A stretch of 64,000 nt of DNA, from NCBI GenBank assembly GCA_020740775.1, contig JAHEWK010000003.1, positions 2,976,001-3,040,000 of the forward strand, written 5' to 3'. Origin of the DNA: Ilyonectria destructans (Eukaryota > Ascomycota > Sordariomycetes > Hypocreales > Nectriaceae). Below are positions 46,801 to 58,486 of the stretch, piece after piece. Below the pieces are notes generated by a model, which was not told where the DNA came from, ran no database searches, and worked only from the letters and a program-made list of their open reading frames with translations. The position numbers and the translations under genes are program-made. The first letter of the stretch is position 1, and the number at the start of each line of letters is the position of its first letter.

Positions 46801-49659
46801 TGTGGAGGCACGGTGAGCAAGCTGAGATCAGTCAACTTTGCTTGGACACAGGCTCATGTGTACTTTTCGTAAGGCCAAAGCATTTGGGTGGGCTAAAACA
46901 AAACGCCCGGATAGAGATGGGTGGGAGGTGGAAATGGATTTTCCATGAATCACTCTCGGCTTATAACCGAAGGATTGGATCGGACCATCCAATCGAGCTG
47001 GGCACAATCGGAAGTGGCTTGCTAAGGTTCTGAACGCCATCTGAATTGCTGGTGCCGCCCACGTTGTGAGGTATCGAGTCGAGTCGCAATCTGTGCCTGC
47101 GAAGCACCCTGACTTACGCATTCTGCAGCTCCCGCCCAACAAAGCATAGCATCAGATGCAGTCAGTGGGAGGGCACCCCCACTGCCTGACGAGGGTGCTG
47201 GTCCTTGTAGAGTTTACAGCCCGTCGTGTCTCGAATCTCATGTTCCACACGCCTCCCTGCTCCTCTTTGTTGGTTTCTGTCATTTTCTCCTCTCCTTCTC
47301 CAGGTGGGCCTCGTCCGAGTGTGAACGTGCCAAAAAAGAAAGTTGGGGTGCGGCCCCGGCTCCACCGGCTTTGGTTTGAGTGCGTTGAGTGCACCATGGG
47401 CAGCGCCCTGAGCGGCGAGTTGAAGACTTCGATGGGTCCTTTGATGGACTACGTAGTACAGCCCTCTCATTGCATGGTGGCGCATTCATTCAATGATCGC
47501 CTCCAATGATGTCGTTGGCCTCTGAGAATGATAACGGGCAGGCTTTCGGTTCTACCCACTGCCTGTACACTCTGTACCACCACCTCATCCATTGCTAGGC
47601 CACTATCAGCATCTTACCCCAAAGCAGCAAGCGACTAAAACGGCAGTGGTGGACAGGGCTGTCAGCGCAGCGCAATTTGCAGCCCCTTTTGCCAAGCCTG
47701 GCAGAACATTGTGAGACACCTCGGGGACGGCGGCGGGAGCTGGCCTTTTGACAGGTCGAGGTTTGAGCGCGGCTGCACTTAGTGCGCCTGAAAAGAGTAT
47801 TCCTCAGCTGATGGAGGCTATGGGATGCGACTTAAGAAGAGTCCTCTCAAAGTTACTGAGTCGTAGTGTTCCGGTTCAGCGGCGCTTTGTGCCAGCCTGT
47901 ACAGGACTATCCTGGTCCGGGGGATGCATCCATGCTAGGTTCCTGGAGGCGGCACCGAAGGAAGAGCCAAGACAACGCCGAGGCCTGGAACTTTGTGATA
48001 AAAAAAACAGAACTCACACCACTTGTTTACTGACTGCCAGTGCCGGTGTTGGAGCCCCGACCCGGCGGGTTTTCTGTATCCCTGGTATGAACAAGGTAGG
48101 ATTGGGCTGAGGCTGGCCAACAATCAGCGTGTGGCCCAATTAGGAGTCTATCTCTCCATCACGTCGCCCGACTGGTAGTGATCTGGCTCGCGGATGCTGG
48201 GACTCTGCACGGTGACGGTGTCAGACACGAATACCGGTTGGCATCCCAGAAGCCTTCTCGAACCAGGCATCGACGGGTCGGAGCGCTGACTACTACCATC
48301 CGGAAGAATCGCGCCCAGCTCTACTCCGCAGGGCGGGAGGGGATCGCGAAAGTCCGGAGTCTGAACGAGATGGAGACTTGCAGCGCAGAGGCGTAGTCCC
48401 ACACCCTAGGACCAGGGCGGGCGGCAGGATCTGGCCCGGCTGTGCCCCATCGGCATCAGCATCATCTTCATCTTCATCAAACCAAACAAAGACATCACGT
48501 TTTCATCGGCCTCTTATCATCGCGGCGATTGGGTCTCGATTCCGTCTGTGTCGTGTACTATGCAAGCGAGTGACCGGGCTTAGTTGCTGACTGCAAAACA
48601 CACAAAGGCTGCACCTGCTGGCTGGTCTAGGGAAGGTCACGCTGGCGCTCACGGGTCTCACAGCCTGCCTGCCCGACTGCCTCGTTTCCTGCCTCGTTTC
48701 CTCCCTCGTTCCTGCCTGGCTCTCGTGCACTTCGACGTAGACCTAACTCTGCACATGCACATGCACATCACATAAACACTCATAATCCCCCTGTGAGACG
48801 CAGCTCTCTCGGCGAGACCTGACTCTTCAATTGCCTCGTTTCCCGGTTCCGGTTCCGTTACCGACCCCAAAGCCATCGCCTCCACGATCCCTCTAGAAAC
48901 AGAAAAAGCACGGGTTGCCAGTTGGATATCCTGATCCTACCGCCCCCCTTCAATTCCTGGCGCCCTCGCCCTCGCCCTCGCTCACACCCCTGCGTCCTCG
49001 GGCTCCCCACAGGACACCCCCCCATTGGTCCCACCTACCGCCGTACTGTGTCTCGTCATTGCAGGTCCACTGTAACTTAGTACGCCCTGCAAGCTCCCAG
49101 TGCGGCCTAGCCACGGCTCTGCAATACGGACGGGGGCCATACCATCTCTCCTCCGCCCACCGCCGCCAGCCAGGCCTTGTCTAGCACCATCCTCGACCCT
49201 TCCACGCCGGCCTCCGCCTCTCCAGCTTGCTCTCTCACCCGCGAACACCTCACCAGCGGCCACCAACCCTGGCCTGGCTACGTTCGCGTTCTCGACATCC
49301 TCCTCCTCTCGCCCTCACGACACACACCAACTGGACACGATCAATTCTCCAGCCCGTCCCTTCCGTATCCGCTCCTCCCTCCACTACTCCGCCCTCGCCA
49401 GCCATCTTCCGCAACCAACCGCCGACCGAACTCGCATCGCCCCAGAACCACGACGCCTCTCGTTCCCGGACACTCGACGACTGCTACTTCCCTGGGGCGC
49501 TCCCTGATCCCACGACGCTGCCTGCTAGATGCAACCGATAGCCATGCGCCGCTGATTGCCCTTATCGCGACACCCGAACCGAATTGAGCCCGAAAAGAAC
49601 CGGGCCAGCGCAGCCGTTCTCCAAGGCCCGACGCTGCGCACTCTCGCAGACTCGCCAAG
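40863..49659. other. Gene-poor 8.8-kb interval between AVL9 and G-alpha
   Basis: The first 700 bp are the AVL9 promoter and leader, with a GAA-rich run near 41310-41330. The rest contains only short open frames on both strands without domains, signal peptides or coherent splicing. Composition shifts from GC-rich (41-42 kb) to more AT-rich (42.3-44.8 kb) and back. The last 700 bp before 49660 are C-rich and pyrimidine-rich, the likely G-alpha leader. No transposon ends or terminal repeats were found by eye. Confidence 0.5.
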
Positions 49660-51025
49660 ATGGGTGCCTGTATGAGTTCGAGCAATGAGGAGGTGGACCA
49701 GAAGAAGAAGAGTCAGGCCATCGACAAGATCCTCGAGGAGGATTCGAAACGATTACGGAAGGAATGCAAGATCTTGCTTCTAGGTAGGCTTGTACCACGG
49801 CCCGCGTGGGCCGCTTCTCTGAGGACTACCATGGCTAACATAGACCTCAGGTTCCGGCGAAAGTGGCAAGTCGACAATTGTCAAGCAGATGAAGATAATC
49901 CACCTCCAGGGGTATTCAGAGGATGAGCTTTTCAACTATCGACCCACCGTCTTCAAGAACCTCGTCGAGTGCGCCAAGGCCGTAATCACGGCCATGCAGC
50001 AGTTCAACATCGAACCACAAAATGACGAGAACAAGACTCACGCAGAGTTCCTCATGGAGTATCAGGCCGAATCCGGCCCCCAAGCACAAATTGATGCTCA
50101 GGTTGGCGTCGCCGTACAATCATTATGGGAAGACCCAGCTAGGGAACTTCTTATGGAGCACCAGACTGAGTTTTACCTCATGGACTCGGCAGAATAGTGA
50201 GTTCGTGCGAGTTTGGATGACGTGACAATTTCTAATCAGCGCCTGCGCACAGCTTCTTCCAGGAGGTCCTACGAATAGTTGCCGCCGACTACCTCCCCAA
50301 CGAAATGGACGTCCTCCGAGCACGAACGAAAACGACGGGTATTTACGAGACGAGGTTCCAGATGGGCCAGCTGAGCATACAGTAAGGCTCCCCAAAACGC
50401 CATTTTTGGAGCCGCCATCGAATTACTGACACTTGGAATAGCATGTTTGATGTGGGTGGTCAACGAAGCGAACGAAAGAAGTGGATTCACTGCTTCGAGA
50501 ATGTGACTTCGATCATTTTCTGCGTTGCTCTGAGCGAATATGATCAGGTTTTACTAGAGGAGAGCAGCCAGGTAGGTTCACTCCTATGAGGAATCGTGAT
50601 AGGACGGTCTTTGCTGACAAGTCTAGAACCGAATGATGGAGAGTTTGTTACTCTTCGACTCTGTGGTGAACTCGCGTTGGTTTATGCGAACCAGCATCAT
50701 TCTATTCCTGAACAAGGTGGATATTTTTAAGCTGAAGCTGGCGCGGTCACCTCTCGGCAACTACTTTCCCGATTATTCTGGAGGCAACGATGTCAACAAG
50801 GCGGCCAAGTATTTGCTATGGCGCTTCAACCAGGTCAACAGGGCCCATCTAAATCTGTACCCTCAGTATGTACTCCGAAGTTGAAGCCTGTGGAGATGGG
50901 GATAAGGAGCTAACACATGCCGCAGCTTGACACAAGCAACAGATACATCCAACATCCGGCTCGTCTTCGCGGCGGTCAAAGAGACCATCCTGAATAACGC
51001 GCTTAAGGACTCTGGGATTCTTTGA
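49660..51025 (+). CDS. Heterotrimeric G protein alpha subunit, group III
   Basis: Exons 49660-49783, 49851-50196, 50253-50381, 50442-50571, 50627-50865 and 50926-51025 give 355 residues, the family length. MGACMS supplies Gly2 for myristoylation and Cys4 for palmitoylation. G-motifs: GSGESGKS at 42-49 (split by intron 1), RTKTTG with Arg181, [12 protein letters not shown] with Gln207, NKVD, and TQATDT. The N-terminus, the [13 protein letters not shown] block and the end [10 protein letters not shown] match the fungal group III class (GNA-3/Gpa2-like). That class supports cAMP signalling, nutrient sensing and conidiation. Unlike group I, there is no Cys four residues from the end, so no pertussis-toxin site. 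The protein sits on the inner face of the plasma membrane. All six exons join in phase. Confidence 0.95.
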
Positions 51026-54015
51026 TGGGAAATGCTGTTTTGTTTTTGACCAATGATGTGAAATATTCGGGACTGTACGGGCTGGCGTCGCGAGCATTAT
51101 CCGGAGTTTTTGGGGATGGGAAGGAGGACGACTTATTTTTACACACCCCTTTGTTTGTTTCGATGCGGCGTTTCCTGCTTCTACGCTCGTTTCTCGCCCT
51201 CACACGCTCACGTACGGACGGACTCTCCACCACAGTCTGGATTGAATGGCGAATCAACTACTGTTCGAAACTACAACACACACAGCTCGACGACGACACC
51301 CGGACGAGAGTCACATCCAGTATGACGACGCTTTATGTTTATATATTTCCCCTGTTCTTATTTCGTTTGGTGGCCCTTGATTGGCCAATAGACGTGGGAA
51401 CCCAAGACTTACAGCTTTGGATTTTGCCTACTCGGACACGGAGTGGGTTCTAGGAAGGCGGCTTTGATTGAAAGGATACGGATGGCAGCGATGAACCCTG
51501 CAGAAAGGCAGTGCTAACAGGGAACGTGGACGATGGAATTTAAATACGTGGGGAAAAGGGTGAAACAAAGCAAAAAAAAGAATTCATTGCTTTCCATTCC
51601 TGTGGGCACTGCTGATTTCTAGGCTGGGGTAGAAAGCGCATGGTTTGAGGTATTGTTATTGTTGTTGTCTGACGGGGACGGGACGTCACTGGGAGACGGG
51701 ACTGTTGGCATGCGAGTGGGTGGTTTTCAAAGTAGCTCAGCCCGAACTCGGGGATTGATGATTGAAGGGAGATTTTCAGCGAGGTGGATTCATCAGTACT
51801 ATGTGACCTTCTATCAAACTAGTTTGATAGGCTCCTTCATCTGTGTGGAAATAGCTTTCGTGGTGACTTGGATTATTGTGAGGGGGCTGGGCGGATGGAC
51901 GGCTTTCGGCCGATGAAAGCCAGACCAGGCTGGGGTAGTTTGCGGCCGGATTGAAGCTTATGGCAGGCGGTAAGTAATTGATCACCCACCTCATCAAGGA
52001 GGGGCTTTGAATCTGCAGCCACTTTTGCAAAAGCGCCATAACATCGGTCAAACAATGGGAAGGTTTTGCGCGTTGTCGCGGCCTTCGGTAGCTCCCTGCT
52101 CAGCTCGTGGGGGGTTTCACGTGTTAACTGAGCTACAGGGGATCATGTATCTCTCCATCTGTGAAGCCTAACCCTATACTTTGTTGGCAACTGTTCCCAA
52201 GTACAACGCTACCATCGGCATACCTCAAAACTACGGCATTCGCATGCGTCCCAGCCAAGGTCGTAAGGGGCGTCAGCTTGTTGTGGACGTGGCTTGGAGC
52301 TTGGGCCTCCGAGGACGGATGTCTCAGCTGCGAGGCGCCCATGGGAGCTTGATTGTTGGAGAACTGGATGCATTTGGCAATTGCGGGAGTTGGTTGGTCG
52401 ACACCGACGGGGGGTCCGTTTCCACAGACGGGGGGTGAAGATGAAAAGAAACAAAGGCTGACCACTCGCCGCGAGCGGTAACACCAACAAGGTCCAGCAT
52501 CACCATCAGACCACTGCGGCGATGTGCCCGCTGAAGACCGATTGGAAGTTGAGCGCGGCGGATATCAAATGCCGCCTGCGTCATGACGACCAGGGGTAAG
52601 CGCCGACTCGGCAAGATCCATGAGATTCAACCCACGGGCGTTTTGTTTTACAAGTGGGCTTGGCTTCTTAGCGAACGGGTGAGGGGGGCAAATGCCTCAC
52701 GAAGCCAAGCCATGGGGGGTTTTTCGGCTGCTAAGTATCCACGACGAAAGCCGGGTGGTTCGGAGGCGAGTCCCTCGACATCTAGATCTCGGTTCTGGGG
52801 GTACACGGTCGCTGTGGCGGACGTCGCGGCCCCGCAATCCGTGGCGAAGGGGGGGGGGGGCCGACTAGGATGAAGCTAGGTAGTTGGTCTGGGCTGTGGA
52901 GGGGCGATTGGGAGACGATGGAGCAAGAACAAGAGCGTACGACATGATGGAGGAATGAGGGGACATTGAGAGGCTTGTTGGGTGGGATGCGTGATGGATT
53001 GCGAGCTGCGATGCATGGATGTGAGGGTGAGGGGATCCTGCTCCAAGGCGCCCCGAGACGCCCCAATTCGTAGCTGCATGTAGCCGTCGATGCGCGATGC
53101 TAGATGCGTGATGCTGGCAGCTGGACGCTCGGTGCTTGTTCGCGCGTGTGTGCCGACAATGTCGTCATGTTACAGACGGGATGGTTGTTCTGGAGGGGGA
53201 GGTGGGAGCGGGGAGCTCACCGGTAAGCTGGGGCAGTTGGCTGAGAGACCCGAATGCTCAGACATGCATATGGATCCGTCAATGAGGAGCTGGATGGGGG
53301 GAGCAGGAGGGAGGAGGTTGTGTAGAATAGGAATAGCTGCGTAGCAGTAGGCATGATGGGGAGAGGAGAAGAGGAGGCAGTGGTCCATCGCGCCTGCACA
53401 TCCCATGATGGAGGTGGATGGAGCATGCCTCCCCTCGAGGCAAGAGAGAGAGAGAGGGGTACCGTACCTTCTTGCCTTCCTCCCTAAAACAATACCCGAC
53501 GTCTTCTTCTTCTTCTACTCCTTCTCCTTCTCACCATCCCCGACATAACTAAATATACAACTACTGCCACCTCTGGACTGCTATCCCTTTGCCATCATCC
53601 TGGTCTCTTCTCTGTTCTGCTCTGTTGCGCTCGCCCTACTCTGCTCGCTGCTCCCGTATTTTGGATCCGCTAAGCTAGCTTCCCCCGCGGCGCTTCATCT
53701 GTCTCACCCACTGCCTAGCTACCGACATAGCTACCAGCTGGTTGCGGTATCCATCAGTCGAGCCGCCCTTCAAAACCTACGACTCACCTGCCGACTTCAA
53801 CTTTCTTTTCTATTTTATTTCAATTTCCAATTCAATCTCCAATCCTCCATCTCCTCCTCTGCGAACCGTCCATCCCTCCCGCTTGCTCCGTCTGCTGTCG
53901 CGCCTCATCGTCTCGCAGAAGCAGGGCGTATATCCATCCAGTCCAAGCTACTGCGAGCTTACCTTGTTCGCACCCTGCAACTCCTCGACACTTCGACCCC
54001 GCTCCCCCACCTGAG
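51026..54015. other. Intergenic, G-alpha 3' side and glycogen phosphorylase promoter
   Basis: The 3' UTR of the G-alpha gene is followed by about 1.5 kb with only unsupported open frames, including a G run (GGGGGGGGGG near 52850). From about 53.45 kb it is C/T-rich (CTTCTTCTTCTTC near 53500), a probable promoter-leader of the next gene. Confidence 0.5.
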
Positions 54016-54264
54016 GTGCGTCTCGTCTTGCCTGGTCTCGCTGTCCCGGCGAGTCGCGTTATCTGACGTACTCAATCACTCCTGTAGCGAAGTACGGTGG
54101 GTGACCTGATCTGATTTTCGGCTTCACCGAGCAAGGAGCTAGTCGCGGTACTTAACACCTGCTGCGCAAGCTTTCCTGAGCTTCCAACCCTCCCTCCTCC
54201 TCCCCCTCCTTCATGCTCCGATTCTTCGTTCCCTAGATAATCAACTAACCAGTCCCAAAAGCAG
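54016..54264 (+). other. Probable 5' UTR intron of glycogen phosphorylase
   Basis: A donor-like GAG|GTGCGT at 54016 pairs with an acceptor AAAAGCAG ending at 54264. A strong branch sequence (CAACTAAC) lies about 15 bp before the acceptor, and the ATG follows nine bases after it. This is inference from splice signals only; other donors are possible. Confidence 0.4.
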
Positions 54265-54273
54265 GCTGGAAAT

Positions 54274-57200
54274 ATGGCTTCCGCGCAGCAGCCCGTGCCA
54301 ATCCGCCAGAGGCGTCCCTCTACAAGCGCCCCGATTGTCGACATCCAGGGTGCCGTCGGCCCCGCGGGCATCTCTCGCCCCAAACACACCAGAACCGCCA
54401 CCGGCTTCGGCCCGAGCGAGATCACCAGCGTTGAAGGTACGGTGAAGTCCCTCACTTGGCACAGTCCCCCTCAGATTCCCAGCCATTGGTGTTTGTCAAT
54501 GGCTGGCAACCGCCCGCGGTGACAATCTCACCCAGCTGCAACCGTCCCCCCACCATCCTCGTGTAAGTGGCGCGCCAATTAGGCCGCGATGCTAACCACC
54601 TTGAATAGCTTCTATCCCCGAACCTCAGCGCGAGGCATGGAAGAAAAACCAGACTGGTGGCTTCAGGAGCCAGGACGACTTTGAGAAGGAGGTCGTCCGC
54701 CATGTTGAAACCACGCTCGCTCGAAGCGTCTTCAATTGCGACGAGAACGCCGCCTACTCGGCCACTAGCTTGGCCTTCCGTGATCGTCTGATCCTGGACT
54801 GGAACAAAACCCAGCAGCGTCAGACTTACCGCGACTCCAAGCGCGTCTACTACCTTAGTCTTGAGTTTTTGATGGGCCGCGCCTTGGACAATGCCATGCT
54901 CAATGTTGGACAAAAGGACACGGCCAAGGGTGAGCACGCACTCACCACAGCTATACCCTTTTGAACAAACACTCATCGTATTAATTAGCTGGTCTCGCTG
55001 ATCTTGGATTCCGCATCGAAGACATCATTGGACAAGAACACGATGCTGCGCTGGGCAATGGCGGCCTCGGTCGTCTCGCAGCCTGCTTCCTCGACAGCCT
55101 GGCTTCTCTCGACTACCCTGCCTGGGGCTACGGTCTTCGATATCGATACGGAATCTTCAAGCAGGAGATCATCGACGGATACCAGGTCGAAGTCCCTGAC
55201 TACTGGCTTGACTTCAACCCTTGGGAGTTTCCTAGACACGATGTGACGGTCGATGTAAGCACGAACCCATGCATATGATGGCCATGATGGAACAGAAGCT
55301 AATTCGTCGCTCTAGATTCAATTCTTTGGAAATGTCTCCAAGTCCATCAACGACGAGGGCAAGACCATTACCAAGTGGGAGGGAGGCGAACTCGTCCAGG
55401 CTGTGGCTTTCGATGTGCCTATTCCTGGCTACGACACGCCTACGACCAACAACCTCCGACTCTGGTCCAGTAAGGCCTCTGGCGGAGAGTTCGACTTCCA
55501 AAAGTTCAACAGCGGAGACTACGAGAGCTCGGTCGCTGACCAGCAGCGAGCTGAGACTATCAGCGCTGTCCTGTACCCCAACGACAACCTGGAGCGCGGC
55601 AAGGAGCTCCGTCTGAAGCAGCAATACTTCTGGGTAGCTGCCTCTCTTTACGACATTGTCCGTCGTTTCAAGAAGTCCCACCGTCCTTGGGTCGAGTTCC
55701 CCGACCAAGTAGCCATCCAACTAAACGACACGCATCCCACCCTTGCTATTGTGGAGTTGCAGCGCATCCTCCTGGACATTGAGGGCTTGGAGTGGGATTT
55801 GGCTTGGGACATTGTCACAAGAACTGTAAGTCTTGAAATATCCACTACAGAACATACTCTCTGACATTTCCTAGTTTGGCTACACCAACCACACCGTCCT
55901 TCCGGAGGCTCTGGAGAAGTGGCCCGTTGGTCTGATGCAACACCTCCTCCCCAGACATTTGCAAATTATCTATGAAATCAATCTCTACTTCCTCCAGGCG
56001 GTGGAGAAGGCGTTCCCGAAGGACCGAGACATGCTCCGGCGTGTTTCCATCATTGAGGAATCCCAGCCTAAGATGGTAAGGATGGCTTTCTTGGCCATTG
56101 TCGGATCTCACAAGGTCAACGGTGTCGCTGAGTTGCACTCGGACCTCATCAAGACAACCATCTTCAAGGACTTTGTGGAAATTTACGGCCCTGACAAGTT
56201 CGCCAACGTGACCAATGGCATCACTCCCCGTCGTTGGCTTCACCAGGCCAACCCCCGACTGTCGGAGCTCATTGCATCCAAGGTTGGCGGCCATGAATTC
56301 CTCAAGGATCTTACTCTGTTGAACCGCCTTGAGCAATACGCAGAAGATAAGGACTTCCGCAAAGAGTGGTATGAGATCAAGTACGCCAACAAGGTCCGCC
56401 TTGCGAAGCTTATCAAGGCCGCAAACGGTGTTACGGTAAACCCAGCAGCCCTTTTCGATGTTCAGGTCAAGCGTATCCACGAGTACAAGCGTCAGCAACT
56501 CAACATCTTTGGCGTCATTCACCGTTACCTGACCCTCAAGGCCATGAAGCCCGAGGAGAGGAAGAAGCAGCTCCCTCGCGTCTCCATTTTCGGTGGCAAG
56601 GCTGCTCCAGGTTACTGGATGGCAAAGCAGATCATTCACCTGATCAACAGCGTCGGAGCAGTTGTGAACAATGACGAGGACATTGGTGACCTCCTCAAGG
56701 TCATCTTCATTGCCGACTACAACGTGAGCAAGGCCGAAATTATCTGCCCGGCTTCTGACCTCAGCGAACATATCTCCACTGCGGGTACCGAGTAAGTTGG
56801 CTTCTCAAGAGTTACTGGGTGATTGCTTACACAGCTTAGGGCATCGGGCACAAGCAACATGAAGTTTGTCCTCAACGGAGGCCTTATCATTGGCACTTGT
56901 GATGGTGCCAACGTAAGTCGACCTGAATGAACCCTGCCGATGAGACTAGACTGACGTGATATAGATTGAAATCACTCGGGAAATCGGCGAGAACAATATC
57001 TTCCTTTTCGGTAACCTCGCCGAGGACGTCGAGGACCTACGCCACACCCACAACTATGGAGATCACGCCATTGACCCTGACCTGGAGAAGGTGTTTGTGG
57101 AGATCGAGAAGGGCACATTTGGCACGCCCGACGACTTTAGCTCCATGATGGCTGCTGTTCGCCACCACGGTGACTACTACCTGGTTTCGGATGACTTCCA

Positions 57201-57372
57201 CAGCTACATTGAGACGCACCACCTCGTGGACGAGGCCTACCAAAACCAGGAGGAGTGGATCAAGAAGTCGATCATCTCGGTGGCTCGCATGGGCTTCTTC
57301 AGCAGTGATCGTTGCATCAATGAGTACGCTGATATGATTTGGAACGTCGAGCCGCTCGTCGTTCATGATTAG
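54274..57372 (+). CDS. GPH1: Glycogen phosphorylase
   Basis: Exons 54274-54436, 54609-54929, 54989-55254, 55316-55825, 55875-56791, 56840-56912 and 56965-57372 give 885 residues. The enzyme releases glucose-1-phosphate from glycogen using pyridoxal phosphate. Family segments seen in order: [111 protein letters not shown], and the cofactor motif [16 protein letters not shown], with Lys734 as the cofactor lysine, split by intron 5. The N-terminal extension contains RQRRPST (Ser16), a PKA-type site like the one that controls yeast and animal phosphorylases. Cytosolic. All exons join in phase and the ends are clear. Confidence 0.97.
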
Positions 57373-58203
57373 AAGGTGAAAGCGAAGCGGGTATAGACTC
57401 GTAGAGGCGAAGTTTAAACTAGCAAATGAGGTGGGTGAGGACAGATTGACATGGATCGGAGGAGTAGCTTCCATTAAGTGGGCTGCACTGAAATGGTTGG
57501 GTTTACCTTTGTAATGAAACGAACATGACATATTGTAACTGAAATTGTTTTCCTGGTACCGTTAATCTGGATTGCCATGTCATTAGTAAGTGAGGTTAAT
57601 GTTAGATGGCCCCGCTATGTGATCTTCCCCTACACTTGCTGTGGGACAGTCCGTCGATCCTTTCACGCCGCTGTGAAATTATTGGACACGGACAGCTGAA
57701 TCAGAAACTCATTAGATAATTAAGGGCCTTGATATTGAAGCGCGCTGAAGTCGTATTTTGTGGTACCCCTGTCGCGTGTTGAACAGGTGCATCGGAACTA
57801 GAAATAACGGTTACCTACCGCACATCCAGCCTCGTTGTTGAGTGGAAGAGACAAAGTAAATAAATACCTCCGTCGGCTCGTTTGCTTCTAAATCGGGAAT
57901 GTATGGGAACCCTGTCAGTTGGTCATAATGATTGAAAATGGGCTGGGACGTCTGGAAATCAAGGATGGTAAATGTCAGACCCCGCGGTGCAAGAGAGAGA
58001 AGATAGTTATTTCGGCTCCAGGGGAAACCCGTATTTATTTAGATCAACCTACCAAAGGTTCTTGTACTGTAGGTCCCAGTCTTGCAGGGTACTAGCCATC
58101 GTAAGGGTTCCCCCGCTGCAGGTTCGAGAGGGTCGATCCGTGCTGCGCAAGGGGTGAACTACAAACCCCTCCTTTCCTGCGTCCCGGTACCACGGGATGA
58201 GGG

Positions 58204-58476
58204 GTGCCCCTCCGAAGACTAATGCAGTGGCTGATCTTGGATGTGCCGTATGTGCGGCTTGTGAAAAACCCGGAGTATCTGCTTGAGAAGGGGGAGGCTT
58301 CAGAAGCAGGGGAGATGATGTCACAGGGAACACCTTGGACCGGGGACGACAGGGCCAACAGGATAGTATGGAACCGCTATAGAAATAGCTGTATCAAGTA
58401 TGAAATGCAAGACACCTATGTTAAGGGTGAGGTACCTGACTTTGACAAGCTGGGTCATCCTAGGGGTGTTAACTAG
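58204..58476 (+). CDS. Doubtful small ORF, 90 residues
   Basis: An open frame without a recognisable domain. The composition is protein-like (LVKNPEYLLEKGEASEAGEM, NRYRNSCIKYEMQDTYVK), with mixed charged and aromatic residues, but there is no splice support and no neighbours that would explain it. Its stop falls inside a 13-bp tandem duplication. It could be chance or the relic of a larger gene. Confidence 0.2.
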   Translation: MPLRRLMQWLILDVPYVRLVKNPEYLLEKGEASEAGEMMSQGTPWTGDDRANRIVWNRYRNSCIKYEMQDTYVKGEVPDFDKLGHPRGVN

Positions 58477-58486
58477 GGGTGTTAAT
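58461..58486 (+). repeat. Two tandem copies of TAGGGGTGTTAAY
   Basis: TAGGGGTGTTAAC is followed directly by TAGGGGTGTTAAT. This is a simple 13-bp duplication at the end of the doubtful open frame. Confidence 0.9.

Noticed and set aside
58120..58165. GCAGGTTCGAGAGGGTCGATCC, which recalls a tRNA T-arm
   Set aside because: The flanking stems do not pair, and no acceptor or anticodon arm can be built upstream.
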